A stretch of 64,000 nt of DNA from Paraglaciecola chathamensis S18K6 (GTDB taxonomy: Bacteria; Pseudomonadota; Gammaproteobacteria; Enterobacterales; Alteromonadaceae). The notes under the pieces were generated by a model. The model did no database searches. It saw only the letters and a program-made list of their open reading frames with translations, and was not told where the DNA came from. Where the stretch lies: contig BAEM01000063.1 of NCBI GenBank assembly GCA_000314955.1, forward strand, positions 62,001 to 126,000, given 5' to 3'. Made by a program: the position numbers and the translations under genes. The stretch's first letter is position 1. Every line of letters starts with the position of its first letter. This document shows positions 1-7,548 of the stretch, one piece after another.

Positions 1-113
1 CAAATTCTGTTCAATAATTGCCTATTTCTCTGAGTACAAATTAGATCTATGTATTAGCGCCTACAGGGTGGCTATACTGACTGTATCTGAAACATCTGTA
101 ATGTGGCATAAAG

Positions 114-1034
114 ATGAAAACCGACCCTACCCATGTAAACAATATGAAGCACTTAGCATCAAGCATTTCGAAGCTGACCGTACACGATGATTACTGCCCG
201 ACAGATATTCCTGGATTGACGGTATTCAAGAAAATTGACGCGAACATTCCGATGGCCGGCGCATATGAACCCAGTGTGTGTCTGATTGCACAGGGAGCAA
301 AGCGTGTTCAATTAGGTGAGGAAACCTTCTTTTATGACACAGAGCACTATTTGTTTTCAGGTGTTCATTTACCGGTAGTAGCTCAAGTCACGGAAGCAAG
401 TGCCGAACATCCTTATCTTGGTCTTAAACTGACTTTCGACTATCAGGAAATCACGCAACTGATGGCGGACAGCCAACTACCGCCTCCCAAGGGGCAACGT
501 TCAGATCGTGGTATGGCAACGGGTAAACTAACACCAGCGTTAATCAGCGGGTTTCAACGACTACTTGATTTGGCTTATGAGAGTACAAATATTCCGATGC
601 TCGCGCCCATGATAAGACGAGAAATATTTTATCGTTTGCTTGTCGGGGAGCAGGGTGAAAAGCTTAGGCAACTCGCCGCAATGGGGACGCAAACGCATCA
701 GGTGGCAAAGGCAATCGCATGGCTCAAATCTCAATTTTCAGAACATATCAGGGTGGAGGATTTGGCTCGGGTCGCGAACATGGGGGTATCTACTTTTCAC
801 CACCATTTCCGAAATATGACTGCGATGAGTCCGCTGCAATATATAAAGCAAATTCGACTTCAGGAAGCCAGACGTTTAATGCTAACCGAGCACCTCGACG
901 CTGCAACTGCGGCATTTCAGGTTGGTTACGAAAGTCCCTCCCAGTTTAGTCGTGAATACGCACGACTTTATGGATGCTCCCCGGCGAAAGATGTCAACGA
1001 ATTGCGATATAAATTGGCGCAAACGGGAAATTAA
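114..1034 (+). CDS. AraC-family transcriptional regulator
   Basis: A 306-residue regulator with an N-terminal cupin-like AraC_N ligand-sensing half (about residues 25-190) and a C-terminal AraC/XylS DNA-binding half (about 195-300) carrying two helix-turn-helix motifs. Recognisable C-terminal features are VANMGVSTFHHHFR, SPLQYIKQIRLQEARRL and the second-helix signature VGYESPSQFSREYARLYG. Length and architecture match the AraC_N (PF06719) group, whose members often regulate adjacent oxidoreductase genes. Here no co-oriented target lies next to it: the downstream 350 bp is decayed and the next genes are on the other strand. Its ligand and target are therefore unknown. The ATG at 114 gives a complete N-terminus. 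Confidence 0.9.
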   Translation: MKTDPTHVNNMKHLASSISKLTVHDDYCPTDIPGLTVFKKIDANIPMAGAYEPSVCLIAQGAKRVQLGEETFFYDTEHYLFSGVHLPVVAQVTEASAEHPYLGLKLTFDYQEITQLMADSQLPPPKGQRSDRGMATGKLTPALISGFQRLLDLAYESTNIPMLAPMIRREIFYRLLVGEQGEKLRQLAAMGTQTHQVAKAIAWLKSQFSEHIRVEDLARVANMGVSTFHHHFRNMTAMSPLQYIKQIRLQEARRLMLTEHLDAATAAFQVGYESPSQFSREYARLYGCSPAKDVNELRYKLAQTGN

Positions 1035-1384
1035 AGGTAATGAAGTGAATAATCTGCGTGATTCATAGGCATAAGTTTCACTTGATCTTCCCCCAGCTTC
1101 GTAGACACTTTACTTGCCTGTGAATTTGTCATTAGTGAGCAAGTTTAATTAACGCTCGGTCAGGCGCGTAGCGGTAAACACAATGATCAGATATCTCGTA
1201 AGCAGGTTAGGTGGCAAACGAAAGCGTTTCAGTGCGTTATGGCGACGATCTGCGTTAAGATAGCTGCGAACTTTTTCACCGATATTCCCGTGGGGGTTAT
1301 CCAGTCAAAAGTTGAGTACTTTACTCTGACCGCGGCGGGATATGCTTTAAACTATCCACAAGCCTGTGGATAGTTTCATGAGCG
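1035..1384. other. Gene-poor stretch with IS-end-like motif and gene remnant
   Basis: No intact gene. A 40-bp sequence at 1082-1121 is 35/40 identical to 51625-51664, in the same orientation, and looks like the end of a mobile element. On the minus strand roughly 1160-1335 reads as an uninterrupted peptide containing NIGEKVRSYLNADRRHNALK and RYLIIVFTATRLTER, which has no start codon and looks like a fragment of a lost protein. I cannot name its family. Confidence 0.35.
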
Positions 1385-2290
1385 TTAGGATTTTCCTTTC
1401 GAACTATTGCTATCGGCATACAAGTTCATTCTCTTGATTAGTAATTGTAGCGAGTCTTCCTTTCTTGTTCGATTCTGCTTTTTACTGGCATCAAATGACT
1501 CCAGAGGAGTGAAATATCCGGGCCTATTAAATACGATGTAGGGCAGGCCAGCACTATAACCTATCGCTGAATTCGCATCTTCTAGCCTAATGGAAGCTTC
1601 AGGCCGTAACTTGATTCTACGACGAATTGTAAATGTATCGTTCGTCTGCCGCTCGATTAACGATTTATCTGCCGCTAAAACAGCTTTCCAGCTTTCCATT
1701 GAATGAGAAGGGGGAACAGTAAATATTCCGTTCTCAATCTTCTCTAACAGTTCCGTCTTCGTTAAGTTGCTCACTCTGGGGCGAGAAACCCAATTGAAGT
1801 TAATCCGGTGAACATTTTCATCAAAGCAGTAGATGGAACGGTACACGGTTGTAGTTATCAGGTGCATAAAGCGGTCATGAACTTCTTTCCACTTTTCCAA
1901 CGCAGTTTCGCTTAAAGCAAGGACTCCAGCTTTAAATGCTAATTTTGCAGAATTTACCCGTTTTACTTGTGCTGAAATCTCGAACTTAGCGCCAGAGACC
2001 ACAATAAGTCCAGGATGCTTAGTGACAAAGCGTCTTGAGAATGAGCTGTCGGGAACATAAAAATCGGTGAGGGCTTCTAAGCTTCGTTGTAACGCTTCAT
2101 GCCCCGTCAAGGTTGTGACTTCGATCTTAGAATAACCAAACTCTATAATTGAATCCTGTTCCTCTTTAGTCACCAGTGGCACGTGAAAATAACTACACAA
2201 CTCAGGGATAGCCACTTCTCGTAATAACATTCTGAGCTGCAAAATTTCAGCTTCTAGCTCAGACATTAAATCAATTAAATTACTCATCAT
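1385..2290 (-). CDS. Tus-like replication terminus site-binding protein
   Basis: A 301-residue protein that aligns along its length with Escherichia coli Tus (309 residues), the protein that binds Ter DNA and arrests replication forks in one direction. Visible correspondences, compared from memory with E. coli Tus, are HPGLIVV with LPGLITL, an R-I-x-F-x-W core (RINFNWVSRPRVSNLTKTEL) with LRFGWANKHIIKNLHRDE, a basic strand (FTIRRRIKLRPEASIR) with LKIKRPVKVQPIARVW, and the C-terminal LLIKRMNLYAD with LIIPRLHLYVAD. Identity is low, so this is a divergent member. It lies 90 bp downstream of, and co-oriented with, an XRE regulator (2381-2668), suggesting one transcript. Tus genes are known on enterobacterial chromosomes and on plasmids. 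No E. coli-type Ter core was recognised next to the gene. Confidence 0.72.
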   Translation of the reverse strand: MMSNLIDLMSELEAEILQLRMLLREVAIPELCSYFHVPLVTKEEQDSIIEFGYSKIEVTTLTGHEALQRSLEALTDFYVPDSSFSRRFVTKHPGLIVVSGAKFEISAQVKRVNSAKLAFKAGVLALSETALEKWKEVHDRFMHLITTTVYRSIYCFDENVHRINFNWVSRPRVSNLTKTELLEKIENGIFTVPPSHSMESWKAVLAADKSLIERQTNDTFTIRRRIKLRPEASIRLEDANSAIGYSAGLPYIVFNRPGYFTPLESFDASKKQNRTRKEDSLQLLIKRMNLYADSNSSKGKS

Positions 2291-2380
2291 TCACCCATGC
2301 CTTGTAAATAGGGTCCAAGCAAAATAACTTTCACGATACAACGATTTTCGCACTCGGCCAAAACGAACACGCAAGCCTTA

Positions 2381-2668
2381 TTATTCACGGGAAATCATCT
2401 CCGGTGCTTTACATGATTTACGGACGAGTGAGTTATTCGTGGCAGATAACTTTTCATTTACCAATGTTGGAAGGTCGTCGATTAAACCCAGTTGTTCCAT
2501 CACGGCAAAAAGATGTCTAGCGTTAGCACCTAGACCATTTTCAATAGCAGAAATCGTATTACGACCCATACCTGTGCTTTTCCCTAACGCTTCTTGATCC
2601 ATTGTGAGCGTTCTACTTGATTTAATAAGCTCTCCCAATGATGAGAGTAATAGTTCGGTTTTATGCAT
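2381..2668 (-). CDS. XRE-family helix-turn-helix regulator
   Basis: A 95-residue protein with one Cro/CI-type helix-turn-helix at about residues 10-65 (LGELIKSSRTLTMDQEALGK, then GRNTISAIENG). After the domain comes the short 'MEQLGLIDDLPTLV' segment typical of HipB-like regulators. It is the first gene of a two-gene unit with the Tus-like gene. An imperfect palindrome sits 8 bp upstream of the start codon (2676-2699), which suggests autoregulation. No toxin gene is adjacent. A role as controller of the Tus-like gene is inferred from position only. Confidence 0.8.
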   Translation of the reverse strand: MHKTELLLSSLGELIKSSRTLTMDQEALGKSTGMGRNTISAIENGLGANARHLFAVMEQLGLIDDLPTLVNEKLSATNNSLVRKSCKAPEMISRE

Positions 2669-2675
2669 GTTAAAA

Positions 2676-2699
2676 TGTGCGTAAGCAAATTAATGCACA
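2676..2699. promoter_or_regulatory. Candidate operator for XRE/Tus-like unit
   Basis: Inverted arms TGTGC and GCACA, 14 bp apart, lie directly upstream of the XRE start codon. The inner CGTAAGCAA sequence recurs as CGTAAGCAA near 2775, about 95 bp further upstream. The repeated half-site and its location fit binding by the XRE protein, but this is inference. Confidence 0.35.
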
Positions 2700-2951
2700 G
2701 AATATAGGGCATTAGTGTATAGAAACCAAAGCGTGTAATAACAAGTATAAACCAGCTAAAGCTGTCAAAACGTTCGTAAGCAATTCAAGAAACAATTTTC
2801 AGGCTCTCTATCACCTACGTTTTTAGCTTTACCTTCTCAAGTATATATTTTCCAAGCTTTTCCCGTTGATTTTTCAACTACAAAACATCATTGTTATTAA
2901 AAGTATAATAATCAAATTAGATTATTATTGGTCTTATATCATAACTAGGGG

Positions 2952-3314
2952 TTGAAGCTTAATATTATGAAAAGTTTATCTATTTATGACTCCCCACACT
3001 CTATAGCGGCGAGCTTAGGGAAACGGCTCAAACGACAGCGCTTAAATCGCGATATGACACAAGCTGAGCTTGGCGAGCGTTCAGGTACATCTCGTAACAT
3101 AGTGAAGAACGCAGAAAATGGGAAGGTTAGCCTAATTAACCTCGTCGCCATTTTACAAGAACTAGGCGTTTTAGAACACTTAGATGTTTTTCTTTATGAG
3201 CCAGAAATCTCTCCGCTACAACTTGTAAAACTGAAAGGGAAGGTCAGACAACGAGCAGGAGGCACGCGAAAAAATGCTAAAGAGCCAGTAATTGGCGAGC
3301 TATTAGATTGGTAA
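2952..3314 (+). CDS. HipB-like XRE regulator without a HipA partner
   Basis: A 120-residue protein with a Cro/CI helix-turn-helix at about residues 18-75 (ASLGKRLKRQRLNRDMTQAE, then SGTSRNIVKNAENGKVS). The tail (PLQLVKLKGKVRQRAGGTRK) resembles HipB-like regulators that normally sit in front of hipA. No hipA follows; the next full gene is the convergent Fic gene. The frame opens with TTG at 2952, and an ATG at 2967 is an equally good start. The last 30 or so codons and the 3' flank are duplicated in degenerate form at 5235-5410, so the two copies bracket the fic gene. Confidence 0.78.
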   Translation: MKLNIMKSLSIYDSPHSIAASLGKRLKRQRLNRDMTQAELGERSGTSRNIVKNAENGKVSLINLVAILQELGVLEHLDVFLYEPEISPLQLVKLKGKVRQRAGGTRKNAKEPVIGELLDW

Positions 3315-3386
3315 TTAATAAATAACTTTAGCTAAATTCATCAGTTTACTATGGTTCAAATAGGACCAATATAGTCACCTAATGTC

Positions 3387-3413
3387 TATAGTGGTCCTTA
3401 TAAGACCACTATA
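3387..3413. terminator. Perfect 10-bp inverted repeat after HipB-like gene
   Basis: Arms TATAGTGGTC (3387-3396) and GACCACTATA (3404-3413) pair perfectly across a 7-nt AT-rich loop. There is no clear T-tract, so it may be a protein-binding site rather than an intrinsic terminator. A shorter related palindrome (TAGTGGACCACTA, 5387-5399) follows the degenerate second copy, so the structure was duplicated with the gene end. Confidence 0.5.
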
Positions 3414-3541
3414 ATAAGTGTGTAATACCTTCGTTTTTACCCTGTGCTTCGCCCACTATTAGCTCGTTAGAAACCAACGCCTGAGTGCCAAAACCTGCTT
3501 ATGGTATTATTGCAATAATCTCTATTTTTTAAGTGTTATTT

Positions 3542-3673
3542 ATGAGTAAAAATCACAAGTCGAAGGGAATATTAAGGTCTATCAAAATTGACGATTTATC
3601 ATCTTTGCAATCGTCAATTGAAGAAGACGACGAATTAATGAAACTAACTTATGGGCGGGAGCACCAAAAATAA
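3542..3673 (+). CDS. Possible 43-residue small protein
   Basis: An open frame from ATG (3542) to TAA (3671-3673) begins MSKNHKSKGILRSIKIDDL and has a basic start and an acidic middle (SSIEEDDELMKL). Its composition looks protein-like. There is no convincing ribosome-binding site upstream (only a T-rich run) and I recognise no family. It sits between the HipB-like gene and the convergent fic gene. Confidence 0.25.
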   Translation: MSKNHKSKGILRSIKIDDLSSLQSSIEEDDELMKLTYGREHQK

Positions 3674-3813
3674 ATCGAAATTGACATAAATGATTTGTAG
3701 GACATGACTTGGGGGCATTCATTCCTCATAATCTTAGGTAGTTCTAGTACTATGAGCATTGAAGTCCATTCAATAAACGACTGTTTTTCCTTCAAAGGAG
3801 ATTTTTAGAGCAG

Positions 3814-4941
3814 CTATAATTTAGTTTTACAACTGTCGAGTTTAGATAGTCGCAACATATATTTTGTACTGCGACCATTTGCGTCTGTTTTAATCAGAGC
3901 TCCCGATTTAACTAACCCAGCCAAATGGCGACTGGCGGTTGGTTTACTTACTTTAGTTAAAGCATGATATTGAGTGGTATTGATGCCATGCTTGAACTTT
4001 CCTTCCAGCATTAAGAGCAAAACGTCGAGTTGCGAGGTTGATAGTTTTGTCTGATCAATATTATTTAATACTTTTGTTTTAAATAGCTCTTTATCTATTA
4101 CTTTCATTGCATCGAGTAGAGTTGAATTAAGCGTTTGGATAAACCACATTAACCAAGATGTTATATCTGTATCGCCTTTTTGCGTTTTTTCCAGAGCATC
4201 GCAATACCCTTTTCGGTCCCCGAAAATGCTAACTGGCATAGCGAATAGTTGCACTGAATAATGCTCACCCTGAGCAAATACTAGATCGGTTAACAAGCGT
4301 GCTATTCGGCCATTCCCATCGTCGAAAGGATGCAAGGTGATCAACCAGAGATGAGTTATAGCTGCCCTCAAAAATGGATCTAGTATTGGATCCATTCGTG
4401 AGTCATTAAACCACATTAAGAATTGTGTCAGTTCGTCGTCAATTATACTTTGATCAGGCGCTTCAAAGTGAACTATTGTCTTGTCACCCGCTTTCGACAC
4501 AACTTGCATTATCCCTTTACCTCTCAACCTCCCTAGATTAATTGATTTATCTATAGGCTGAGCGATATTCATCAGTCTTTTATGCCAATGAAGGAGTCGA
4601 TTTAAAGCAAGGGGAGTATTCCAATTGACGACAGCATCAATCATTATTTCTGCCAAACCATCGGCTTGCACTGTTGTTTGAACATTTTCTTGTTCAAAGC
4701 CTATTTGACTAGATAAAGAAGAACGGATCACATGCGCATTAAGCTTAACACCCTCTATCGCGCTAGAGTGCATGATATTAGCCACCAACGTATCAAGCAT
4801 GATGCGCTCATCACTCTGTGGATAATGAGACGTTTTACCTAATAATATCCCTTGGTTCAGACGTGCTGTCCGGAGCAAGGGTTCGATGATGCTCTTGTCC
4901 CAAGTAAAATGAGGCCAATTCTCTCGCTGCCAAATCCACAT
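3814..4941 (-). CDS. Fic-family adenylyltransferase with C-terminal winged helix
   Basis: A 375-residue Fic protein. The N-terminus (MWIWQRENWPHFTWD) matches the DUF4172/Fic_N type, and the catalytic motif HPFDDGNGRIARLL is at residues 204-217 with His204, Asp208 and Arg212 present. The segment SSAIEG at residues 59-64 fits the (S/T)xxxE(G/N) inhibitory motif, so this is an N-terminally self-inhibited (class II) Fic. The last about 80 residues form a winged-helix-like domain (LSTSQLDVLLLMLEGK, KPTASRHLAGLVKSGAL). Such proteins transfer AMP from ATP to hydroxyl side chains of target proteins. The gene stands alone on the minus strand between the two copies of the HipB-like 3' end. The target is unknown. 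Confidence 0.92.
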   Translation of the reverse strand: MWIWQRENWPHFTWDKSIIEPLLRTARLNQGILLGKTSHYPQSDERIMLDTLVANIMHSSAIEGVKLNAHVIRSSLSSQIGFEQENVQTTVQADGLAEIMIDAVVNWNTPLALNRLLHWHKRLMNIAQPIDKSINLGRLRGKGIMQVVSKAGDKTIVHFEAPDQSIIDDELTQFLMWFNDSRMDPILDPFLRAAITHLWLITLHPFDDGNGRIARLLTDLVFAQGEHYSVQLFAMPVSIFGDRKGYCDALEKTQKGDTDITSWLMWFIQTLNSTLLDAMKVIDKELFKTKVLNNIDQTKLSTSQLDVLLLMLEGKFKHGINTTQYHALTKVSKPTASRHLAGLVKSGALIKTDANGRSTKYMLRLSKLDSCKTKL

Positions 4942-5125
4942 TATAACTATCCGGATAACTGTAATCGCATCAGATTGTGATGTGATTAGCGAGATTAATC
5001 AAATCAAAGAGTACTTGATAGATGGTTATTGTCTTACTTTGTGAGTGGAATTTCTAGGCAGCGACATTTTATTACAGTATGAAAAACCTGATGAGCATTA
5101 TTAACGATAGGTCTGAAAGTTCCGA

Positions 5126-5332
5126 ATGGAAGTAACCCATAAGAAAGCTAAATGGTCTGGCTTTATGGGAGTATTACAACGTCTCGTGAGTGAGCGATTG
5201 TCCTTTGTGAATCTAACCATTAAAACTAGTAAAACTCAACGAGCAGGGGGCACACGAAAGCATGCTGAAGATCCTATAATTGGGGAGCTTTTGGACTGGG
5301 AATTAAGGAAAAATTTCAGTCTTATTCATTAG
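5126..5332 (+). pseudogene. Degenerate 3' copy of the HipB-like gene
   Basis: The C-terminal part of this frame (QRAGGTRKHAEDPIIGELLD) nearly repeats the end of the regulator at 2952-3314 (QRAGGTRKNAKEPVIGELLD). The helix-turn-helix half is absent; the first about 35 codons read as unrelated residues. Similarity continues about 80 bp past the stop into a related hairpin region. This is best explained as a diverged remnant of a duplicated regulator gene. Nearly 2 kb separates the copies and the fic gene lies between them. Confidence 0.6.
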
Positions 5333-5525
5333 TTTATTATGAGCTAAATAGAACCATTATATACGTGTAAACCCTATAGCGGTCTATAGTGGACCACTAC
5401 AACAACTGTATCAACGCCTTAATCTGCACTTTTAAATGTACCTGAGCAAATACTCACAGAATGGGTTGAAGGAGCCACCAACTCTAGCGCTCAAACAACT
5501 TAGCCGCCATAAAATTTGGTGCGTC
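5333..5525. other. Spacer with palindrome
   Basis: Non-coding. It holds TAGTGGACCACTA at 5387-5399 (6-bp arms around one base), the counterpart of the hairpin at 3387-3413, followed by unremarkable sequence up to the end of the small XRE gene. Confidence 0.4.
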
Positions 5526-5723
5526 TTATTTTCTTTCTAAAAGCTCACCGACTTCACATTTAAACAATTCACATAGTTTGTCGATCGCATCTAGATCAAT
5601 ACGCTGCGCTGTTTCTTTGTACAGAAGCGTCACTGTATTTCTGTGCAAACCGGTTTCTCGGGCGACGTCCATCACCTTCATTTTTCTCTCGCCCATTAGG
5701 CGGGCTAAATGACATTTAATCAT
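5526..5723 (-). CDS. Small XRE repressor (HTH_26 type)
   Basis: A 65-residue protein that is almost entirely a Cro/CI helix-turn-helix of the HTH_26 type. It starts MIKCHLARLMGERKMKVMDV, continues with TGLHRNTVTLLYKETAQRID, and ends in LCELFKCEVGELLE, the usual end of this family. It is divergent from the CsrA-like operon across 153 bp that contain a near-perfect 19-bp palindrome. The arrangement is that of a local repressor controlling itself and the divergent operon. The regulatory relation is inferred; the family call is firm. Confidence 0.85.
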   Translation of the reverse strand: MIKCHLARLMGERKMKVMDVARETGLHRNTVTLLYKETAQRIDLDAIDKLCELFKCEVGELLERK

Positions 5724-5748
5724 TCTTTTTGATACCTAAAATTGTTAT

Positions 5749-5767
5749 TTGTCACTTTAAGCGACAA
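5749..5767. promoter_or_regulatory. Palindromic operator between XRE repressor and CsrA-like operon
   Basis: TTGTCACTTTAAGCGACAA has 5-bp perfect outer arms (TTGTC/GACAA), and 17 of 19 positions match its reverse complement. It lies 25 bp upstream of the XRE start codon and immediately upstream of the candidate -35 box of the rightward operon. The likely ligand is the 65-residue XRE protein. Confidence 0.55.
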
Positions 5768-5774
5768 TTTGTGG

Positions 5775-5803
5775 TTGACCTAAGCTGCTTATAATTACAT
5801 AAT
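5775..5803 (+). promoter_or_regulatory. Candidate sigma-70 promoter of the CsrA-like operon
   Basis: A TTGACC box (5775-5780) and a CATAAT box (5798-5803) are separated by 17 bp, about 73 bp before the ATG at 5877. The palindrome at 5749-5767 ends 7 bp upstream of the -35 box. Confidence 0.4.
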
Positions 5804-5876
5804 GTCATTCAGAGTGGCAAAACGTTCTTATAAGTTGTTATTTGCTGCTTAAATTAACATATTTAGGAGTGTCAAA

Positions 5877-6245
5877 ATGAGTTTTTTAGTGATTACACGT
5901 AAATCTGGCGAATCTCTGGTATTGAGAGCAGGCAACCAGTCTGTTCAGCTTGTTATTAGAAAGGTGACAAGTAATGAAGCCAAAATCTGCTACAACGCTT
6001 CATGTGCAGTAAAAATAGACACTGGATTGACCATGGTAAGCGTTAGCTCCTCAGAGCCGGTTATCATCAAGCACTCTGGCAACGATTTTGAAATTTCGGG
6101 TCTGAAAAATGAATTAGGTAACCCAGTTTATGTCAGCTGTTCTTTTTTAGAAGTTAAACGAGGGCACTTGAAGCTGGGGGTGCAGGCTGAGAGTTGCGTT
6201 GAAATCATGCGTGATGAACTTCTTTTAACTGAGGTGGAAGCATAA
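5877..6245 (+). CDS. Tandem CsrA-like protein (asymmetric two-repeat form)
   Basis: A 122-residue protein, twice the usual CsrA length (about 61). Repeat 1 (about 1-51) starts FLVITRKSGESLVL, matching the first CsrA strand (LILTRRVGETLMI), followed by QLVIRKVTSNEAKICYN. Repeat 2 (about 60-117) has PVIIKHSGNDFEIS in the first-strand position and LEVKRGHLKLGVQAE then VEIMRDEL, matching CsrA VKGNQVRIGVNAP and VSVHREEI. In CsrA dimers each RNA site combines the first strand of one subunit (Leu4, Arg6) with Arg44 of the other. Here repeat 1 keeps T7-R8-K9 but has KIDTG where Arg44 should be, while repeat 2 has lost the first-strand arginine but keeps Arg112 in MRDE. That suggests a pseudo-dimer with one composite RNA site. 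It is the first gene of an operon: its stop overlaps the next start by one base. Confidence 0.72.
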   Translation: MSFLVITRKSGESLVLRAGNQSVQLVIRKVTSNEAKICYNASCAVKIDTGLTMVSVSSSEPVIIKHSGNDFEISGLKNELGNPVYVSCSFLEVKRGHLKLGVQAESCVEIMRDELLLTEVEA

Positions 6246-6754
6246 TGTTTCGTTTAGGATTTGAGGGAAAAGGGGAGTTCGGATTAAATTATGATTATTA
6301 CTGGGATTTGCAAAACTATCGCAATAGTCATGAGCATGAATCCGCTCCACTGTTTAATGACTGGCAGATGCAAATCCCGTTTGCGCGATATTTGTCTGAG
6401 GAAAAACGTGTTCTATGTTTTGCTTCTGCAAAAAGTAAGTGTGTTGTCACAATCGACAACTGCATCTTTCAACTTAGGCAACATTATGCGCTGAACGAAG
6501 GCGACCATACATTAAAATTGCATGTCATTAGCTATCATGGTCATGATGATGTAGTCGTGTGGGACGTCATGAAACATCTGCCAGCGAATTTGAATCAGGG
6601 AGGGGCTCATACTGAGCATAAGGTGAAAATTGCGCGCCCGCTCAAAATAACGCTGCAGCAGGATGATGAGCTCATCTTGACACATAGCTTAAATATTCAA
6701 TTGTTGGACTCTACATGGATCGATATAAGGCAAGATGAGCATTGCTTAGATTAA
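6245..6754 (+). CDS. Unknown protein coupled to the CsrA-like gene
   Basis: A 169-residue protein with no recognised family. It is rich in beta-strand-like segments (CVVTIDNCIFQLRQHYALN, HTLKLHVISYHGHDDVVVWD, ARPLKITLQQDDELILTHS), lacks a signal peptide and membrane spans, and has aromatic residues near the N-terminus. It begins at the ATG of TAATG, overlapping the stop of the CsrA-like gene by one base, so translation is very probably coupled. That implies a functional partnership such as a binding partner, antagonist or effector. This is inference from coupling alone. Confidence 0.65.
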   Translation: MFRLGFEGKGEFGLNYDYYWDLQNYRNSHEHESAPLFNDWQMQIPFARYLSEEKRVLCFASAKSKCVVTIDNCIFQLRQHYALNEGDHTLKLHVISYHGHDDVVVWDVMKHLPANLNQGGAHTEHKVKIARPLKITLQQDDELILTHSLNIQLLDSTWIDIRQDEHCLD

Positions 6755-6858
6755 TAGGTTGATATTTGCCAAACAAGCGTTGATTACTGACAGGTTCACG
6801 AGTGATAAATGAAACTCGCAGTGTGATATGAAAAGTTAAACTTGAAATAGGTACTAAA

Positions 6859-7314
6859 ATGGATGTCGACGTCGTAAAAAAAATACAAGTGGAATACTCA
6901 AAATCCGACAATTTGATAGTCGCACTAGATCAGCACGATAATCTGCATATCGCTATGCATATTGGACAAGGTGCATATGACTCAAGGCCTGTTGAGCGTT
7001 TTGTAGATGAAATCAGAGAAACCGTTAGCGAGCTATATCAAAGTGGGCAGTTTATGCTTGACGGGACCAGACTCTCATATCCTGGATGTCCAACTCTTAG
7101 GCGGTTAAGAGTTAAAGACACGATGAAGCAGGAGTTCATTTTGTGTCGCGTTAAAATGTGGGCAGGGAGTGATGAATCGGCACTAAATTGGTATGAAACT
7201 GAAACGATTGCTGCATTAGGGATGACAGCGAAATCAGCTGTCGAATCTGGTCTTTTCATTGAACTTGTTGATTACATTGAAGGCATTAATCTGGGTGGTT
7301 ACTGTGCACTCTAA
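6859..7314 (+). CDS. Protein with MbcA/ParS/Xre-like C-terminal domain
   Basis: A 151-residue protein. Residues about 107-149 (SALNWYETETIAALGMTAKS, then YIEGINLGGYCA) follow the pattern of the DUF2384 MbcA/ParS/Xre antitoxin domain: aromatic 'W-F/Y', 'LG..TA..LV..G', 'V..YI..I..GGYA'. The first 100 residues (VEYSKSDNLIVALDQHDNLH and onwards) are unrecognised. Such domains normally belong to antitoxins of RES-type toxins, but no RES-domain gene is adjacent. It follows the CsrA-like operon by 104 bp on the same strand and may be transcribed with it or alone. Confidence 0.5.
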   Translation: MDVDVVKKIQVEYSKSDNLIVALDQHDNLHIAMHIGQGAYDSRPVERFVDEIRETVSELYQSGQFMLDGTRLSYPGCPTLRRLRVKDTMKQEFILCRVKMWAGSDESALNWYETETIAALGMTAKSAVESGLFIELVDYIEGINLGGYCAL

Positions 7315-7548
7315 TTAAAGTTTCAAACTGACATAAGTTTTTTGGAACCCGCTTTTAAAGAGGGCAATTGCTGAGGCGTATACATAATGCACTATTAGTT
7401 ATTTCCTCAATCCTACATGGAAGTCCTATGGTTAAAGTATTATTATTTTCAAACCTAATATGTTCCTTCCTAACTCCATCTCCTATTCGCAACAAAACTT
7501 GCATTTATTCTTTGCATCCATACTATTGCACCACATTGTTATCTCAAT

